Positions 61,821 to 64,000 of a DNA stretch of 64,000 nt are shown piece after piece; the stretch's first letter is position 1, and every line of letters begins with the position of its first letter. Location of the stretch: contig JAWKWX010000002.1 in the NCBI GenBank assembly GCA_041397305.1, forward strand, positions 62,001 through 126,000. Reading direction: 5' to 3'. A program made the translations under genes and the position numbers. This DNA comes from TMP-24 sp041397305. GTDB taxonomy: Bacteria; Pseudomonadota; Alphaproteobacteria; Rhodobacterales; Rhodobacteraceae. The notes beneath the pieces were generated by a model. The model saw only the letters and a list, made by a program, of their open reading frames with translations, was not told the DNA's origin and did no database searches.

Positions 61821-62942
61821 TTGGCTGGCCTCAGGATAGAAAACCTGCGCAAGTCGTTCGGCGCCGTGGATGTGCTGAAGGGCATCGACCTCGACATTCG
61901 GGACGGGGAATTCGTCAGCTTCCTCGGCCCCTCGGGCTGCGGGAAATCGACGCTGCTGCGTTCGATCGCGGGATTGGAGGAACTGACCGACGGCGCGATC
62001 CATCTGGACGGGCGCGAGATCACCGACCTGCCCTCGGCCAAGCGTGATATCGCGATGGTCTTCCAGAATTACGCGCTTTATCCGCATATGAACGTGCGCA
62101 AGAACATGTCCTTCGGCCTGTCCTTGAACGGGATGAAGGCCGACGAGATCGAGCGGCGCGTCAGCGAGGCCGCCGATATCCTGCGCATCACCGAGCTTCT
62201 CGAGCGCAAGCCCAAGCAATTGTCGGGCGGGCAGCGCCAGCGGGTGGCGATCGGACGGGCGATCGTGCGCAAGCCGCGGCTGTTCCTGCTGGACGAGCCC
62301 CTGTCGAACCTTGACGCGGGCCTGCGCGTGACGATGCGGGCGGAGCTGGCAGGGTTGCACGAAAGGCTGGGCGTGACGATGGTCTATGTCACCCACGATC
62401 AGGTAGAGGCGATGACGCTTTCAGGCCGGGTCGTCGTTCTGGACAAGGGCAAGGTCAGCCAGTTCGGCAGCCCGCTGGAGCTGTTCCACCGCCCGGCGAA
62501 CCTGTTTGTCGCGGGCTTCATCGGCAGCCCGAAGATGAATTTCATGGCCGTGCGCACGGCTGGCTCCGACGGCACGCATGTCACGGTCACCGCGCCTGGC
62601 TTCGCCCACCCGCTGGCCGTTGATCTGGCCGCGCCCGCGGCAGTGCCGGGCGAACTGACATTGGGCATCCGGCCCGACCAACTGCGGATCGGCGCGCCCG
62701 ACCAGGGCCATTTCACCGGCACCGTGCGGCTGATGGAGCGGCTGGGCACCGAAAGCCACGTCCATCTGGCGCTGGATGACGGCACGGCGCTGGTCGTCAT
62801 CACCGACGGCACGCATCCCGCCCGTGCCCATGACCGGATCGGCCTGACGATCCCGGGCGAGGCTGCCCATCTTTTCACACCTGCGGGCGAGGCGCTGCCG
62901 CGCAAGCTCGACCCCGACACCGAACGACTGCTTCACATCTAA
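61821..62942 (+). CDS. sugar-type ABC transporter ATP-binding protein (UgpC/MalK family)
   Basis: A 373-residue ATPase: GPSGCGKSTLL (Walker A), FQNYALYPHMNV (Q-loop), LSGGQRQRVAIGRAIV (signature), LFLLDEPLSNLD (Walker B), then the regulatory OB-fold/TOBE part (LTLGIRPDQLRIG). It starts at TTG 61821, nine bases after a purine-rich site; TTG 61812 is too close to that site. No ATG gives the usual N terminus. Powers an importer of sugar or polyol-like ligands; permeases presumably lie beyond the window. Confidence 0.9.
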   Translation: MAGLRIENLRKSFGAVDVLKGIDLDIRDGEFVSFLGPSGCGKSTLLRSIAGLEELTDGAIHLDGREITDLPSAKRDIAMVFQNYALYPHMNVRKNMSFGLSLNGMKADEIERRVSEAADILRITELLERKPKQLSGGQRQRVAIGRAIVRKPRLFLLDEPLSNLDAGLRVTMRAELAGLHERLGVTMVYVTHDQVEAMTLSGRVVVLDKGKVSQFGSPLELFHRPANLFVAGFIGSPKMNFMAVRTAGSDGTHVTVTAPGFAHPLAVDLAAPAAVPGELTLGIRPDQLRIGAPDQGHFTGTVRLMERLGTESHVHLALDDGTALVVITDGTHPARAHDRIGLTIPGEAAHLFTPAGEALPRKLDPDTERLLHI

Positions 62943-62980
62943 CCGGGCCCGAGAGGCCCATTCTCTGGGAGGAGAACCGA

Positions 62981-64000
62981 TGAAGAGACGCCACCTGATC
63001 ATCGCCCCGGCCATCCTGACGGCCGTCTTCTGGGGCGGCGTGGGCCATGCGCAGGACAAGGTGCTGCGCTTTGCCACCTGGGACAGCGACGAAAGCCTCG
63101 CGATCGAGGAGGCCATCGCGCGGAAATTCGAAGAGGCCAACCCCGGCGTGAAGGTCCAGGTCGAGGCCTATGGCGACGGGTTTGACGACAAGCTGACCGC
63201 CGCAATGGGCGCGGGAAGCCCACCCGACGTGATGTATATGTGGAACTTCCCCGCCTACAAGGAAGCGCTGATGCCCTTGAACGATTTCATCGCTCGTGAT
63301 GGCGAAGCGATGAATATCAAGGACATTCCCGAAGGCTTGCTGAACATCTCGAAGATCGAGGGGAACATCTACGGCATGCCCGCGGGCTTCACGACCCAGG
63401 TCGTCTTTTACAACAAGGACATGTTCGCGAAGGCAGGCGTCGCCGAACCGCAGGAGGGCTGGACCTGGGCCGATCTGCGCGCCGATGCCGCCAAGTTCCG
63501 CGACAAGGAAAACAAGGTCTATGGCTTTGCCGTCGACGCCAAACCCGATCCTTACGATTTCGAGGAATTCTTCTGGTCGAACGGGACCAAGTACATCTCG
63601 GACGACGGCAAGACCCTCGATGGCTATATGAACAGCCCCGAGGCGGTCGAGGTGCTGACCATGTTCGCCGACATGATCAAGTCAGAGGAAGCGGTTGCCC
63701 TGAACATCGGCGACGAAACGTCGGGCTCGTCGCTCTTCAAGGCGGGCAAGATCGCGATGTTCCAGTCGGCGATGTGGTCCAAGGCCGGGATCGACGAATC
63801 CGGCATCAGCTACGGCGTGGTCGGATTGCCCGCCTTCGGATCGAAACCGGTTCATTCGGTGATCGGCGCCTCGGCCGTGTCGATCGCCAAGGATGCGACC
63901 GATCCCGAACTGGCCTGGGAATTCGTGAAGTTCTTCTCCTCGCCCGAAGCGGTCGCCATGCGCAAGAATGACCTGCCGATCCGCACCTCGGTCGCCGAGG
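62981..64000 (+). CDS. ABC sugar-type substrate-binding protein (family 1), 3' truncated
   Basis: ATG 62981 follows a strong Shine-Dalgarno (gggaggag). The signal peptide is LIIAPAILTAVFWGGVGHA-Q. FATWDSDESLAIEEAIARKF, EEANPGVKVQVEAYGDGFDD and AAMGAGSPPDVMYMWNFPAY are typical of UgpB/MalE-like binding proteins. 340 residues are seen and the frame is open to the window end, so the C terminus is missing. Ligand unknown; coupled to the ATPase gene 38 bases upstream. Confidence 0.92.

Noticed and set aside
1..64000. CRISPR arrays, rRNA and tRNA genes
   Set aside because: Read on both strands at the level possible by eye. No regularly spaced repeats and no tRNA-like cloverleaf or rRNA sequence was recognised.

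Overview
The window reads as a high-GC chromosome segment of a Rhodobacterales alphaproteobacterium (family Rhodobacteraceae in the broad sense). The basis is the ffh-chorismate mutase-rpsP-rimM-trmD order, the motB-flgE-flgK-flgL-flgI order, an XrtD/VPLPA-CTERM exosortase system, and a small protein of the RcGTA head-spike base family (rcc01079/GhsA type). No tRNA, rRNA, CRISPR array, transposase or integrase was recognised.

Layout. (1) 1-8.9 kb: end of an AzoR-type reductase, then ffh, three overlapping GNAT acetyltransferases, chorismate mutase, rpsP, an unannotated 43-residue membrane ORF, rimM, trmD, arfB and a coupled class-III PLP enzyme/APH-family kinase pair. (2) 9.0-34.0 kb: a large exopolysaccharide (EPS)/capsule locus. 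It holds a flippase, glycosyltransferases, a sugar-phosphate transferase, an OPX export protein, an outer-membrane barrel, a Wzz-like protein, a BY-kinase, an ExeA-like ATPase, a TPR lipoprotein, exosortase XrtD with an adjacent rhomboid protease, a VPLPA-CTERM substrate, a secreted beta-helix protein, a GhsA-type GTA head-spike base, a large candidate spike/fibre protein with SGNH-like motifs, and an O-antigen ligase/polymerase-like protein. (3) about 33.4-48.8 kb: recognisable housekeeping and flagellar genes (glycosyltransferase, trhO, YegD-like Hsp70, pncA, pncB, motB, flgE, flgK, flgL, flgI, a methyltransferase, a DMSP-lyase-family cupin, polyamine-type ABC genes). All are broken by dense single-base insertions and deletions. 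The edges are abrupt and both strands are hit alike, so this is most likely a low-quality stretch of assembly and not real decay. (4) 44.1-58.9 kb: a long minus-strand catabolic operon (class-III aminotransferase, two CrtI-type FAD oxidoreductases, a GcvT-family protein, two Rieske oxygenases, an ABC importer, the DMSP-lyase-like cupin and a SAM methyltransferase) facing a BetI-like TetR regulator. (5) 58.9-64.0 kb: a P5C-reductase-like protein and a second GSAM-like aminotransferase, divergent from an XRE-cupin regulator and a UgpC/MalK-type ABC importer whose binding protein runs off the end.

How the parts may work together. The EPS locus makes and exports a surface polysaccharide. It also carries the proteins that in Rhodobacter capsulatus let gene transfer agent particles bind the capsule, so receptor synthesis and receptor-binding spikes lie side by side. 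The 44-64 kb region looks like uptake and stepwise demethylation of an unidentified methylated onium or amine compound: import, Rieske oxygenation, FAD oxidation, one-carbon transfer to folate, transamination. Its local regulators are of types usual for betaine and amine catabolism.
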